A stretch of 64,000 bases of DNA, taken from the NCBI RefSeq assembly GCF_006376685.1, contig NZ_VEWL01000015.1, forward strand, positions 36,716-100,715, read 5' to 3'. Positions 36,398-44,819 of the stretch are shown here, piece by piece. A model generated the notes under the pieces. That model had not been told where the DNA came from, did not search any database, and was given only the letters and a program-made list of their open reading frames with translations. How positions within the stretch are numbered: the first letter of the stretch is position 1; every line of letters starts with the position of its first letter. Source of the DNA: Ochrobactrum teleogrylli (GTDB lineage Bacteria; Pseudomonadota; Alphaproteobacteria; Rhizobiales; Rhizobiaceae). The translations under genes were made by a program, and so were the position numbers.

Positions 36398-37716
36398 TGA
36401 CCGATACGACCTTCAACGCAAGCGGTACGGCGACTGCACAACCCGCCCGCCGCGATATCGGACTGAAACGCCGCTACGCTGCCGAACGCCGCTTCCGCCT
36501 CTATGGCATCGCAGCAATCGCCATTGGCGTGTTCTTCCTCTGCGCGCTGCTGTTCTCGGTTTTCTCCAAGGGCTACACCGCCTTCTGGCAGACGACGCTC
36601 TACCTTCCGGTCCAGATCGACGCGCAGGTGATTGATCCGGGCAACAAGCGGGCGACCGATCCGAACGTGCTGATCGCCGCGAACTATCCGCTTCTGGTGC
36701 GCAATGCGCTGGCTGAAAAGCTCGGCGTCGCAACCACCGACCGCCCGGCCATGCGCGATCTTGGCCGCTTCTATTCCGACGGCGTGCGCGTTCAGCTGCG
36801 CCAGATGGTGATGGACAATCCCGCCATCATCGGCACGACACAAACTGTTCCGGTTCTGGCCGGTGCGGATATCGATTCCGCCTTCAAGGGGCAGATCGAT
36901 CTGACCGTCCCTGAAACGAGCCGCAAGGTATCGGACCGTCAGGTTGACTGGATGAAGACGCTTTCGGAAGAAGGCGTCATGAAGGAGGCATTCAACACCG
37001 GTCTCTTCACTTATGGCGCATCGAGCCGCCCGGAAACGTCGGGGCTCGGCGTGGCGCTGGTCGGTTCGCTCTACATGATGCTGATCGTGCTGGGTCTGGC
37101 TCTGCCTATCGGAGTCGCCGCTTCGATCTATCTGGAAGAGTTCGCCAAGAAGAACCGCTGGACGGATATGATCGAGGTGAACATCAACAACCTCGCAGCC
37201 GTACCGTCCATCGTGTTCGGTCTGCTGGGGCTTGCGGTCTTCGTCAACTTCTTCAACCTGCCGCGCTCAGCCTCGCTGGTCGGCGGTCTGGTGCTGACGC
37301 TGATGACGCTGCCGACGATCATTATCGCAACGCGTGCCGCCCTGCGCGCCGTGCCGCCGTCGATCCGCGCAGCAGCGCTCGGTCTCGGTGCTTCCAAGAC
37401 GCAGATGGTGTTTCATCACGTGCTGCCGCTTGCCGCACCCGGCATTCTGACGGGCACGATCATCGGGCTTGCCCATGCGCTGGGCGAAACCGCGCCGCTT
37501 CTGCTGATCGGCATGGTGGCTTTCGTGGCGGATGTTCCGTCCACGCCGATGGACCCGGCGACCGCCTTGCCTGTCCAGATCTATATGTGGGCCAATGAAG
37601 CAGAACGCGCCTTTGTGGAACGCACGTCCGGCGCTATCATCGTCTTGCTTCTGTTCCTGGCCGTGATGAACATTGCAGCAATCATTCTGCGCCGCCGGTT
37701 CGAGCGCCGCTGGTAA
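36397..37716 (+). CDS. pstA: phosphate ABC transporter permease PstA (long form)
   Basis: A 439-residue permease. One N-terminal membrane helix (YGIAAIAIGVFFLCALLFSVF) is followed by a periplasmic DUF3333-type domain (about 60-200), then the permease core (VGSLYMMLIVLGLALPIGVAASIYLEEFA; NNLAAVPSIVFGLLGLAVF; coupling loop AAALGLGASKTQMVFHHVLPLAAPGI). With PstC it forms the channel for phosphate. It overlaps pstC by one base; pstB begins 15 bases later. Confidence 0.95.
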   Translation: MTDTTFNASGTATAQPARRDIGLKRRYAAERRFRLYGIAAIAIGVFFLCALLFSVFSKGYTAFWQTTLYLPVQIDAQVIDPGNKRATDPNVLIAANYPLLVRNALAEKLGVATTDRPAMRDLGRFYSDGVRVQLRQMVMDNPAIIGTTQTVPVLAGADIDSAFKGQIDLTVPETSRKVSDRQVDWMKTLSEEGVMKEAFNTGLFTYGASSRPETSGLGVALVGSLYMMLIVLGLALPIGVAASIYLEEFAKKNRWTDMIEVNINNLAAVPSIVFGLLGLAVFVNFFNLPRSASLVGGLVLTLMTLPTIIIATRAALRAVPPSIRAAALGLGASKTQMVFHHVLPLAAPGILTGTIIGLAHALGETAPLLLIGMVAFVADVPSTPMDPATALPVQIYMWANEAERAFVERTSGAIIVLLLFLAVMNIAAIILRRRFERRW

Positions 37717-37731
37717 ACGGGAGTCGAAGCT

Positions 37732-38553
37732 ATGAATTTGATGACTGAACGAACTCTCGAGAAAGCCGTAGGAGAAAAGATGAACGCCAACGCCAGTTCC
37801 GTAAAGATGCGCGGCGACAAGGTTTGCGTATTCTATGGTGAGAAGCAGGCCCTTTTCGACGTCAATCTGGATGTTCCGGAAAAGATGGTGACGGCGCTGA
37901 TCGGTCCTTCCGGCTGCGGCAAGTCCACCTTCCTTCGTTCGCTCAACCGCATGAACGACACGATTGAAGGTTGCCGCATCGCTGGCAAGATCACGCTCGA
38001 CAATGAGGATATCTACGATCCGAAGATCGACGTGGTGGAACTGCGCGCCCGTGTCGGCATGGTGTTCCAGAAGCCGAACCCGTTCCCGAAGTCGATCTAC
38101 GAGAACGTCGCCTACGGCCCGCGCATTCACGGTCTGGCCCGCACGAAGGCCGATCTGGAGGAAATCGTCGTGACCAGCCTGCAGAAGGCCAGCCTGTTCG
38201 AGGAAGTGAAGGATCGCCTGCACGATGCGGGCACGGGCCTTTCCGGCGGCCAGCAGCAGCGCCTGTGCATTGCACGTGCGATTGCGGTTAGCCCGGAAGT
38301 CATCCTGATGGACGAACCCTGCTCGGCGCTTGATCCGATTGCCACCGCCAAGGTGGAAGAGCTGATCGACGAACTGCGCCAGAACTACACCATCGTTATC
38401 GTCACGCACTCGATGCAGCAGGCGGCCCGCGTTTCGCAGCGCACCGCCATGTTCCATCTCGGCAATCTGGTCGAAGTGGGCGACACGGAAACGATGTTCA
38501 CTGCGCCGACGGAAAAGCGCACGCAGGATTACATCACCGGACGCTTCGGCTAA
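37732..38553 (+). CDS. pstB: phosphate import ATP-binding protein PstB
   Basis: A 273-residue ABC ATPase. Walker A is GPSGCGKST (about 58-66), the Q-loop is VFQKPNPFP, the signature is [14 protein letters not shown], Walker B is VILMDEP and the switch histidine is [16 protein letters not shown] and the length are specific for PstB. The ATG at 37732 ([10 protein letters not shown]) matches the usual alphaproteobacterial start; an internal ATG at 37780 is possible. It energises PstC/PstA. Confidence 0.96.
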   Translation: MNLMTERTLEKAVGEKMNANASSVKMRGDKVCVFYGEKQALFDVNLDVPEKMVTALIGPSGCGKSTFLRSLNRMNDTIEGCRIAGKITLDNEDIYDPKIDVVELRARVGMVFQKPNPFPKSIYENVAYGPRIHGLARTKADLEEIVVTSLQKASLFEEVKDRLHDAGTGLSGGQQQRLCIARAIAVSPEVILMDEPCSALDPIATAKVEELIDELRQNYTIVIVTHSMQQAARVSQRTAMFHLGNLVEVGDTETMFTAPTEKRTQDYITGRFG

Positions 38554-38648
38554 CAAACCGGGGGCAGGGGAAAGCAACCCTTGCGCGCGGATTGCGTCAG
38601 AACAAACAGAAGTGCGGCTTCCCCGCAATTTATATTACGAGGTCTACC

Positions 38649-39371
38649 ATGCCGTCTCAGCATACCGTTCGTTCCTACGATGAGGAACTGAAGTTTCTCA
38701 CCCACAAGATCGCCGAAATGGGCGGACATGCGGAACGTATGGTCGAACAGTCGGTCGCAGCGATCGTCAATGCCGACAACGCTCTTGCGCAGCGCGTCAT
38801 TTCCGACGACCTGATCCTGGATGCCAGCGAGCGCGAAATCGACGACAAGGCCGTGATGATCATCGCCAAGCGCCAGCCGATGGCGGTGGACCTGCGCGAA
38901 ATCATCGGTTCGATTCGCATTTCCGCCGATCTGGAGCGCGTTGGCGATCTGGGCAAGAACATTGCCAAGCGCGTTGCCGCCGTTTCGGAATCCCGCCAGC
39001 CGGTCAAGCTCTATCGCGGTCTGGAAACGCTCGCCGAACTGGCGCTGACCCAGCTGAAAGACGTGCTCGACGCCTATTCGTCGCGCTCGGTACAGCAGAT
39101 CAATGTCGTGCGTGATCGCGACGACGAGATCGACGCCATGTACACCTCGCTGTTCCGCGAGCTGCTCACCTATATGATGGAAGATCCGCGCAATATTTCC
39201 GCCTGCACGCATCTTCTGTTCTGCGCCAAGAATATCGAGCGCATCGGCGACCATGCGACCAACATCGCGGAAACCGTTTATTACATCGTGACCGGCCTGC
39301 AGATGCCTGCCGAACGACCGAAGGAAGACCTGAGCCACGGCATCGTCGTGGATGAGGCACGCAAGCCCTGA
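38649..39371 (+). CDS. phoU: phosphate-signalling protein PhoU
   Basis: A 240-residue all-helical protein with two PhoU repeats. SYDEELKFLTHKIAEMGGHAERMVEQSVAAIVNAD, then REIIGSIRISADLERVGDLGKNIAKRV and CAKNIERIGDHATNIAETVYYIVTG carry the E-R-x-G-D metal motifs twice. PhoU links the Pst transporter to the PhoR kinase and restrains it under high phosphate. It lies 95 bases after pstB and 142 before phoB. Confidence 0.96.
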   Translation: MPSQHTVRSYDEELKFLTHKIAEMGGHAERMVEQSVAAIVNADNALAQRVISDDLILDASEREIDDKAVMIIAKRQPMAVDLREIIGSIRISADLERVGDLGKNIAKRVAAVSESRQPVKLYRGLETLAELALTQLKDVLDAYSSRSVQQINVVRDRDDEIDAMYTSLFRELLTYMMEDPRNISACTHLLFCAKNIERIGDHATNIAETVYYIVTGLQMPAERPKEDLSHGIVVDEARKP

Positions 39372-39513
39372 GTAAGCGCTGCATTTGAAGCGATCAGGGC
39401 AGATGGCCGGATTGCTCCCAAATGCGGTGGAGAATGTGTGAATAGCGCGGCGGCACGCGGTCGATGGGGGGACGTGTATCTTCCGCTCGCCGGTTTAAGA
39501 TAGGGAATAATGG

Positions 39514-40200
39514 ATGTCACAGGTACCCAAAATCGCTGTGGTGGAAGACGAAGAAGCGCTGAGCGTTCTGCTGCGCTACAATCTTGAGGCCGAAGGCTAT
39601 CAGGTGGACACGATGCTGCGCGGCGACGAGGCTGAAATCGCGCTGCGCGAGAACGTCCCTGATCTCCTCATCCTCGATTGGATGCTTCCCGGCGTATCGG
39701 GCATCGAACTGTGCCGCCGTCTGCGCCAATGGCCGGAGACGGAACGCCTGCCGGTCATCATGCTGACCGCGCGCGGCGAGGAAAGCGAACGCGTTCGGGG
39801 TTTAAGCGTCGGGGCCGACGACTATGTCGTGAAGCCCTTCTCGACGCCGGAACTCCTGGCCCGCGTCAAGGCGATGCTGCGCCGTGCCAATCCAAGCCTG
39901 CTGTCGCATGTTCTGAAAGTAGGCGATCTGGTGCTCGACCGTCAGCAGCACCGCGTTTACCGCAAGGAAAAGGAAGTCCGTCTTGGACCGACGGAGTTCC
40001 GTTTGCTCGAATATTTCATGATGTCGCCGGGCCGCGTTTTCTCGCGCAGTCAGCTTCTCGACGGTGTCTGGGGACCGGATATCTATGTCGATGATCGCAC
40101 CGTGGACGTCCATGTCGGACGCCTGCGTAAGGCTATCAATCTCGGTCGTGCGCTCGATCCGATCCGCACGGTACGCGGCGCGGGATATTCTTTCGGCTGA
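39514..40200 (+). CDS. phoB: phosphate regulon response regulator PhoB
   Basis: A 228-residue OmpR/PhoB-type regulator. The receiver has E11 D12, phosphoacceptor D55 in LLILDWMLPG, T in LPVIMLTARGEE and K in DDYVVKPF. The winged-helix domain (about 130-225) has RLGPTEFRLLEYFMMSPGRVFSRSQLLDGVWG and the recognition helix VDVHVGRLRKAIN. It binds PHO boxes such as that at 33596. The partner kinase PhoR is not in this window. Confidence 0.95.
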   Translation: MSQVPKIAVVEDEEALSVLLRYNLEAEGYQVDTMLRGDEAEIALRENVPDLLILDWMLPGVSGIELCRRLRQWPETERLPVIMLTARGEESERVRGLSVGADDYVVKPFSTPELLARVKAMLRRANPSLLSHVLKVGDLVLDRQQHRVYRKEKEVRLGPTEFRLLEYFMMSPGRVFSRSQLLDGVWGPDIYVDDRTVDVHVGRLRKAINLGRALDPIRTVRGAGYSFG

Positions 40201-40226
40201 TCGTGCGTCGATAAAAAACTTCTTTT

Positions 40227-40262
40227 CGAGCCCGTCTTTCCTCATCGAAAGGCGGGCTCGAT
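40227..40262 (+). terminator. rho-independent terminator of phoB
   Basis: CGAGCCCGTCTTTC and CGAAAGGCGGGCTCG pair with one wobble around CTCAT, starting 27 bases after the phoB stop, followed by a short T-containing tail. From here to 40836 (about 570 bases) the sequence is AT-rich with no gene that I can support. Confidence 0.7.
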
Positions 40263-40836
40263 CACTTTCTGAAGCGCTCTTGCGGCCTGTTATCCTTGCC
40301 AGCCGATTCGGTCCGGCGAGACGCTGAAAAGGCTGAAAATCGCTAATCTCACGGAATGTTACGCTTCTTGTATCAAAGTTGAAGGAACCGGCGCAGGACT
40401 TTCTAAAACAGTTACGCTGCAGATTTTCCCAATCTGATGAAGCAAGATATATCAAAATTTTACAGCAGTTGCGAATTAAGGCAGGGTTGTGACCTGTATT
40501 GAGGAAATATCATTTCCATCAAATCAAAGGTTTATCTCTTTTCCGTAGGTTCATTAAGAAAATATTAATAGTTTTGAATGGTTTGTGTGGACAATTGCGC
40601 TCGTGATTCGGGTTTCATTTGCGACCATTTCGATGGTTTCAGCAATTTCGGAATTTGACCCATTGCCTTTTTTTGGCCTAAAAATTCCAAAACCTTGAAG
40701 AAGACGAGCGACGGCAGGTTGTTTGATTTTTGATCTTCGCCTGCTTTGACTTGCACCGCAGCTAGACCCGTATTGGTCATTTTTGGCCTTCGGATCGACT
40801 GCTTCAGTTAAGGGTCCTGAATATGAGACTGAGCCG

Positions 40837-41784
40837 TTGACGCGCGCTGGTAATTGGAAGCTGCCTGTATTGGCAGGACTGCTCGTAGCGCCCTTCGTAG
40901 TGACGGGCTGCACGACGACCGGCACCACAGCCAAGACCGAGAAGACGGCGGCCGTAAGTCACGTCAAGTCGGTCAACGGTGTGAAGACCTATACCTATAC
41001 GGCAAGGGACAAGGAGTGTCTCGAGCGCGCCATGTTCTTCGAATCGAACCGCTCCAGTTCCGATGGTCTGATGGCTGTCGGCACGGTTGTGATGAACCGC
41101 CTCGCATCGGGCCGTTATCCGGATACGATTTGCGGCGTCGTCGGCCAGAAGAACCAGTTCGCACCCGGCGTTCTCACCCGCAAGATGGAATCCAGCAAGC
41201 TGCCTGATGTTCAGGCCGCAGCCGACGCCGTGCTGAAAGGCCAGCGCCATCCGAAACTGAAGAACGCGATGTTCTTCCATACGGCAGGCCTGAAGTTCCC
41301 CTACAACAACATGCACTATGTGCTGGTTGCCGGCGGTAATTCCTTCTACGAAAAACGCAATCGCGACGGCTCGTTGCAGAACCCGGTCCCGCAGGAACCG
41401 TATAACCTCGCGCTCGCCTATTCGCCGCAATCGCCTTCGCTGCCGCAAGACCCGTCCTATGACGTGACCTTGCCGCAGGCCGGGCCGGTTCCGGCAGCAG
41501 CGCCAACCGTACAGGTCGCGCTGGCGGATGCGTCCAAGATGGAAACCTCTGTGCGTGGCAGCGGCCTTGGACCGCAGGCGCGGGGCAATCGCCTTGCGCA
41601 TCAGAACGGTGTAGCGACGGCGCAGCCGCAAATTCAGCAGGTCGCATCCTATCAGCCGCAATTCGATACGTCGGCACCGGCAAGCCAGCCGCAATCGCTT
41701 GGCTATGCGGCGGCAGACCAGAAGCAGGTCGATGCAATCGGCGCATTGCTTCTCTCGCAGGACCGTCCGGAAACGCCTCTATAA
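40837..41784 (+). CDS. SleB-type cell wall hydrolase, probable lipoprotein
   Basis: A hydrolase_2 (SleB) domain spans about residues 55-170: CLERAMFFESNRSSSDGLMAVGTVVMNRLASGRYPDTICGVV, with the conserved E of FFESN, and KNAMFFHTAGLKFPYNNMHYVLVAGGNSFYEKR. It cuts peptidoglycan in related spore and envelope enzymes. A TTG start at 40837 gives a lipoprotein signal MTRAGNWKLPVLAGLLVAPFVVTGC with C25 as the lipidated residue; an earlier TTG at 40783 is in frame, and no ATG is available. The C-terminal ~110 residues are Gln/Ala/Pro-rich and low in complexity. Start uncertain. Confidence 0.82.
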   Translation: MTRAGNWKLPVLAGLLVAPFVVTGCTTTGTTAKTEKTAAVSHVKSVNGVKTYTYTARDKECLERAMFFESNRSSSDGLMAVGTVVMNRLASGRYPDTICGVVGQKNQFAPGVLTRKMESSKLPDVQAAADAVLKGQRHPKLKNAMFFHTAGLKFPYNNMHYVLVAGGNSFYEKRNRDGSLQNPVPQEPYNLALAYSPQSPSLPQDPSYDVTLPQAGPVPAAAPTVQVALADASKMETSVRGSGLGPQARGNRLAHQNGVATAQPQIQQVASYQPQFDTSAPASQPQSLGYAAADQKQVDAIGALLLSQDRPETPL

Positions 41785-41804
41785 GTTGAGTTGAACAGAT
41801 TTGG

Positions 41805-41838
41805 TGCGGGCTAATCTTTCCGATTGGCCCGCATTTTT
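41805..41838 (+). terminator. rho-independent terminator of the SleB-type gene
   Basis: TGCGGGCTAATC and GATTGGCCCGCA form a 12-bp stem with one wobble, followed by TTTTT. It also lies at the 3' end of the opposing lipoprotein gene. Confidence 0.85.
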
Positions 41839-41864
41839 CATTTGAGCTCTGCATTCCATCGCTA

Positions 41865-42143
41865 TTAGCGGGGACGAACCACGACCGGACGATAGATCGG
41901 CTGATAGAGCATGATGGGCTGATCGTAGAAATCGACGCGGTTTTCCCAGGCGCGGCGATCCGCCCGGCGGTCGAGATCGAGCCGCTGCAGACAGTTGGCA
42001 AATGCGTCGGTCCGTGGCTTGAAGCCATAGCCGAGACATGTCTGTTCGTCGGCGGCGCGGCGCTCTTCCGGTGTCATGGTGACACAACCAGCCAGCAGGC
42101 CTGCGAGCCCCAACAAAACAAGTAGTTTCCGGTTCATCGTCAT
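41865..42143 (-). CDS. small lipoprotein of unknown function
   Basis: A 92-residue protein with a lipoprotein signal MTMNRKLLVLLGLAGLLAGC, lipobox LAGC at C20. The mature part has TCLGYGFKPRTDAFANCLQRLDLDRRADRR, a two-cysteine pattern seen in small rhizobial lipoproteins, and a Pro/Tyr/Arg-rich end. Function unknown; an outer-membrane or periplasmic anchor is inferred. It converges on the SleB-type gene. Confidence 0.8.
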   Translation of the reverse strand: MTMNRKLLVLLGLAGLLAGCVTMTPEERRAADEQTCLGYGFKPRTDAFANCLQRLDLDRRADRRAWENRVDFYDQPIMLYQPIYRPVVVRPR

Positions 42144-42309
42144 TCGTCCTGTGTAACTGCCCGCTGCTTCAATAATAGCGCAGGTGCATGAAAAAGAGTG
42201 GTGAAATTATGCCGTTTGGTAAACTGATAACGAGAGTATAGAACTGATTCCAAACCGCGCTCTTTTTTTAAAGGGACGCGTCTTCGCATCAAAAGAGGTC
42301 CCGCAGCTC

Positions 42310-43563
42310 ATGGCTCACGATATGCAAAATCCTGTCATCGATCCGGTAAAGCTCGAACGTCTGGCGGAAGTCGCCGTGCGCGTCGGCCTGCAATTGCGCG
42401 AGGGACAGGATCTGATCATCACGGCGCCGGTTGTCGCCCTGCCGCTGGTGCGGCTGATTGCCAAACACGCCTATAAGGCTGGCGCAGGTCTGGTGACGCC
42501 GTTCTTCGCCGATGATCAGATTGCGCTGGCCCGCTATGAAAACGCGCCCGATGCAAGCTTCGACCGCGCCGCGGACTGGCTCTATCAGGGTATGGCCAAG
42601 GCCTATTCGGAAGGTGCGGCGCGTCTTGCGATTGCTGCCGACAACCCGATGCTCCTGTCCAGCCAGGACGCCGCCAAGGTTTCGCGTGCCAATCGCGCAA
42701 ATTCCAAGGCCTATCAGCCTGCGCTGGAAAAGATCGCGGGCTTCGATATCAACTGGAACATCGTTTCCTATCCAAATGTGGCATGGGCGAAGCTGATGTT
42801 CCCGAATGAGCCGGAAGAGGTTGCGACCCGCAAGCTGGCCGAAGCCATTTTTGCCGCTTCACGCGTGGATGTCGAAGATCCGATCGGCGCATGGGCCGCG
42901 CATAATGCAGCGCTTCGCACCCGCACCCGTTTCCTGAACGGCAAGGCTTATAGCGCTCTGAACTTCAAGGGCCCGGGCACGGACCTGACGGTCGGGCTTG
43001 CCGACGGCCACGAGTGGCACGGCGGCGCATCAACGGCGAAAAACGGCATTACCTGCAATCCGAATATTCCAACGGAAGAGGTTTTCACCACACCGCACGC
43101 CTTGCGCGTCGATGGTTATGTCGCCAGCACCAAGCCGCTTTCGCATCAGGGCACACTGATCGAGAATATCGCCGTGCGTTTCGAAGCGGGCCGGATTGTC
43201 GAAGCCAAGGCGAGCCGTGGTGAGGAAGTGCTGTCGAAGGTACTCGACACGGACGAAGGCGCGCGCAGGCTCGGCGAAGTGGCGCTGGTGCCGCATTCGT
43301 CGCCGATCTCGCAAAGCGGTCTCTTGTTCTACAACACGCTGTTCGATGAAAATGCTGCAAGCCATATCGCGCTCGGCCAGTGCTATTCCAAGTGCTTCAT
43401 CGACGGCGCCAAGCTGACGCCGGAACAGATCAAGGCGCAGGGCGGCAATTCCAGCCTCATCCACATCGACTGGATGATCGGTTCCGGTGAAATCGACGTT
43501 GATGGCATCAAGGCCGATGGTAGCCGCGAGCCGGTGATGCGTCGCGGCGAATGGGCCAGCTGA
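42310..43563 (+). CDS. M29 family aminopeptidase
   Basis: A 417-residue metallo-aminopeptidase of the thermophilic aminopeptidase (AmpS/AmpT/PepS) type. LAEVAVRVGLQLREGQDLIITAPV starts the N-terminal domain; catalytic metal residues are expected in FTTPHALRVDGYV (H), GCNPNIPTEEVFTTP (E), RLGEVALVPHSSPIS (E, H) and HIALGQCYSKCF (H), then SSLIHIDWMIGSGEIDVDGI. These enzymes remove N-terminal residues from peptides in the cytoplasm. Length is normal. A 9-bp inverted repeat follows at 43588-43619. Confidence 0.92.
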   Translation: MAHDMQNPVIDPVKLERLAEVAVRVGLQLREGQDLIITAPVVALPLVRLIAKHAYKAGAGLVTPFFADDQIALARYENAPDASFDRAADWLYQGMAKAYSEGAARLAIAADNPMLLSSQDAAKVSRANRANSKAYQPALEKIAGFDINWNIVSYPNVAWAKLMFPNEPEEVATRKLAEAIFAASRVDVEDPIGAWAAHNAALRTRTRFLNGKAYSALNFKGPGTDLTVGLADGHEWHGGASTAKNGITCNPNIPTEEVFTTPHALRVDGYVASTKPLSHQGTLIENIAVRFEAGRIVEAKASRGEEVLSKVLDTDEGARRLGEVALVPHSSPISQSGLLFYNTLFDENAASHIALGQCYSKCFIDGAKLTPEQIKAQGGNSSLIHIDWMIGSGEIDVDGIKADGSREPVMRRGEWAS

Positions 43564-43587
43564 GAGCGAAACAGCAGAAATTGAAAA

Positions 43588-43619
43588 GGCAACGGTGCCC
43601 GTTTTCGAGTACCGTTGCC
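43588..43619 (+). terminator. inverted repeat after the M29 aminopeptidase gene
   Basis: GGCAACGGT and ACCGTTGCC form a perfect 9-bp stem with a 14-base loop, 25 bases after the stop. No T-run follows, so it is a weak terminator candidate. Confidence 0.45.
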
Positions 43620-43677
43620 AGGAGATTGCGCAAAATGACCGGCAGCCGGTGGCTGCCGATCAAGCCGAATATCAACA

Positions 43678-44640
43678 TCAATACTGCGTGTTGCGGTCGA
43701 CGATATGCTCCAGCGTGCCATTGCGCTCGAAAGCTTCGATCTGCCGGATGATCTGCGGCACCAGCGCGGTCGCTGACGAGCTTGCGGCGGCGTGCGGGGT
43801 GATCGTCACGCGCGGATGATCCCAGAGCGCGCTGGTGGCCGGCAGCGGTTCCTGATTGAACACATCGAGCGTTGCTGCCGAAAGCAGCCCACGGTCGAGC
43901 GCCGCCAGAATATCAGCCTCGTTCTGCAAGCCGCCACGGCCGGCATTGATCAATACCGGCGCGCCGAACGGCCCGTCGCTTTTCAACTGGGCGAACATCG
44001 ACATGGACAAAATGCCCTTGGTGTCCGGCGTCAGCGGCAGCAGGCAGACGAAAATATCGGCGGTCTTGAGGAAAGCGCCAAAGCCGTCGCGACCGTGATA
44101 GGTTTTGACGCCCTTGATTTCCTGAGGGCGGCGGCTCCATCCGGTCACGTTAAAACCGAGCGCGGTCAGCTTTTCAGCCGCATCGCGACCCAGCACGCCA
44201 AGCCCCATAATGCCAACCGTCACCTCATGGGCGGCAGGCTGGCGGCGATCTTCGTGCCAGACGTGGTTCTGCTGCTGCTTGCGATAGCGCGAGCCCAGAC
44301 GGTGATGATCCAGCACCTGCCAGACCACATATTCGGTCATGCGCATGGTCAGATCGTCGGAGATGATGCGCACCAGCGGCACATCGGGAATGCGGTCATC
44401 GCGGAACACATGGTCCACGCCAGCGCCAAGCGAGAAGATGACTTTCAGATTGGGCAGATTGGCGAGCGAGCCGGGCTTCTGCTTCCATACGAGCGCGTAT
44501 TTGACGGAAGGATCGGTCTCGGCGCGCTCGGTCACCACGGGGCGATCCGGCGCATTGTCCTTGAATGTCTTCAGCCAGATTTCCGGATCCCAATCGGTGA
44601 TCGCCAGAAGAATATTGCCTTTGTCGTTGTTCGTGGTCAT
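43678..44640 (-). CDS. D-2-hydroxyacid dehydrogenase, GhrA-like glyoxylate/hydroxypyruvate reductase
   Basis: A 320-residue NAD(P)H enzyme. The Rossmann motif is TVGIMGLGVLGRDAA (about 146-160); catalytic residues fit R in NAGRGGLQNE, E in FNQEPLPATS and H in ITPHAAAS. The W.P/YHG-type loop WSRRPQEIKGVKTYHG is typical of the GhrA class, which reduces glyoxylate and hydroxypyruvate. The ATG at 44640 has GGAGG upstream and gives MTTNNDKG. The two long palindromes at 44657-44819 lie between it and yejF. Confidence 0.9.
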   Translation of the reverse strand: MTTNNDKGNILLAITDWDPEIWLKTFKDNAPDRPVVTERAETDPSVKYALVWKQKPGSLANLPNLKVIFSLGAGVDHVFRDDRIPDVPLVRIISDDLTMRMTEYVVWQVLDHHRLGSRYRKQQQNHVWHEDRRQPAAHEVTVGIMGLGVLGRDAAEKLTALGFNVTGWSRRPQEIKGVKTYHGRDGFGAFLKTADIFVCLLPLTPDTKGILSMSMFAQLKSDGPFGAPVLINAGRGGLQNEADILAALDRGLLSAATLDVFNQEPLPATSALWDHPRVTITPHAAASSSATALVPQIIRQIEAFERNGTLEHIVDRNTQY

Positions 44641-44656
44641 TGCCTCACTCCTCCCC

Positions 44657-44729
44657 AAGTGGTCCGATTCCGACATTTGCCTTCAATTGCCTTTAGCTCC
44701 GAGCAAATGTCGGAATCAAAGGACCACTT
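44657..44729. repeat. long palindrome A between the GhrA-like gene and yejF
   Basis: The left arm 44657-44680 (AAGTGGTCC + GATTCCGACATTTGC) pairs with the right arm 44703-44729 over 24 bp; the right arm has an extra AAA between the outer 9-bp and inner 15-bp stems. The loop is 22 bases. Its arms are related to those of palindrome B. Confidence 0.85.
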
Positions 44730-44742
44730 ATCAATTCTGTAT

Positions 44743-44819
44743 CTAGTGGAGTTTTGAATTTGACATTTGAACCTGCGTATCGGTCGGGCGGTGTCCAAAT
44801 GTCAAATTCACTCCACTAG
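44743..44819. repeat. long palindrome B between the GhrA-like gene and yejF
   Basis: The left arm 44743-44769 (CTAGTGGAGT + TTT + GAATTTGACATTTG) pairs with the right arm 44796-44819 over 24 bp; the TTT bulge sits on the left arm here. The loop is 26 bases. The right arm contains the stop codon of yejF (44816-44818). Confidence 0.85.

Noticed and set aside
43595..43819. A plus-strand frame starting VPVFEYRCQE, which recalls FmdB-type zinc-ribbon proteins.
   Set aside because: It has no CxxC pairs after the start, and from 43678 it runs antisense through the GhrA-like gene; the similarity is limited to a few residues over the inverted repeat.
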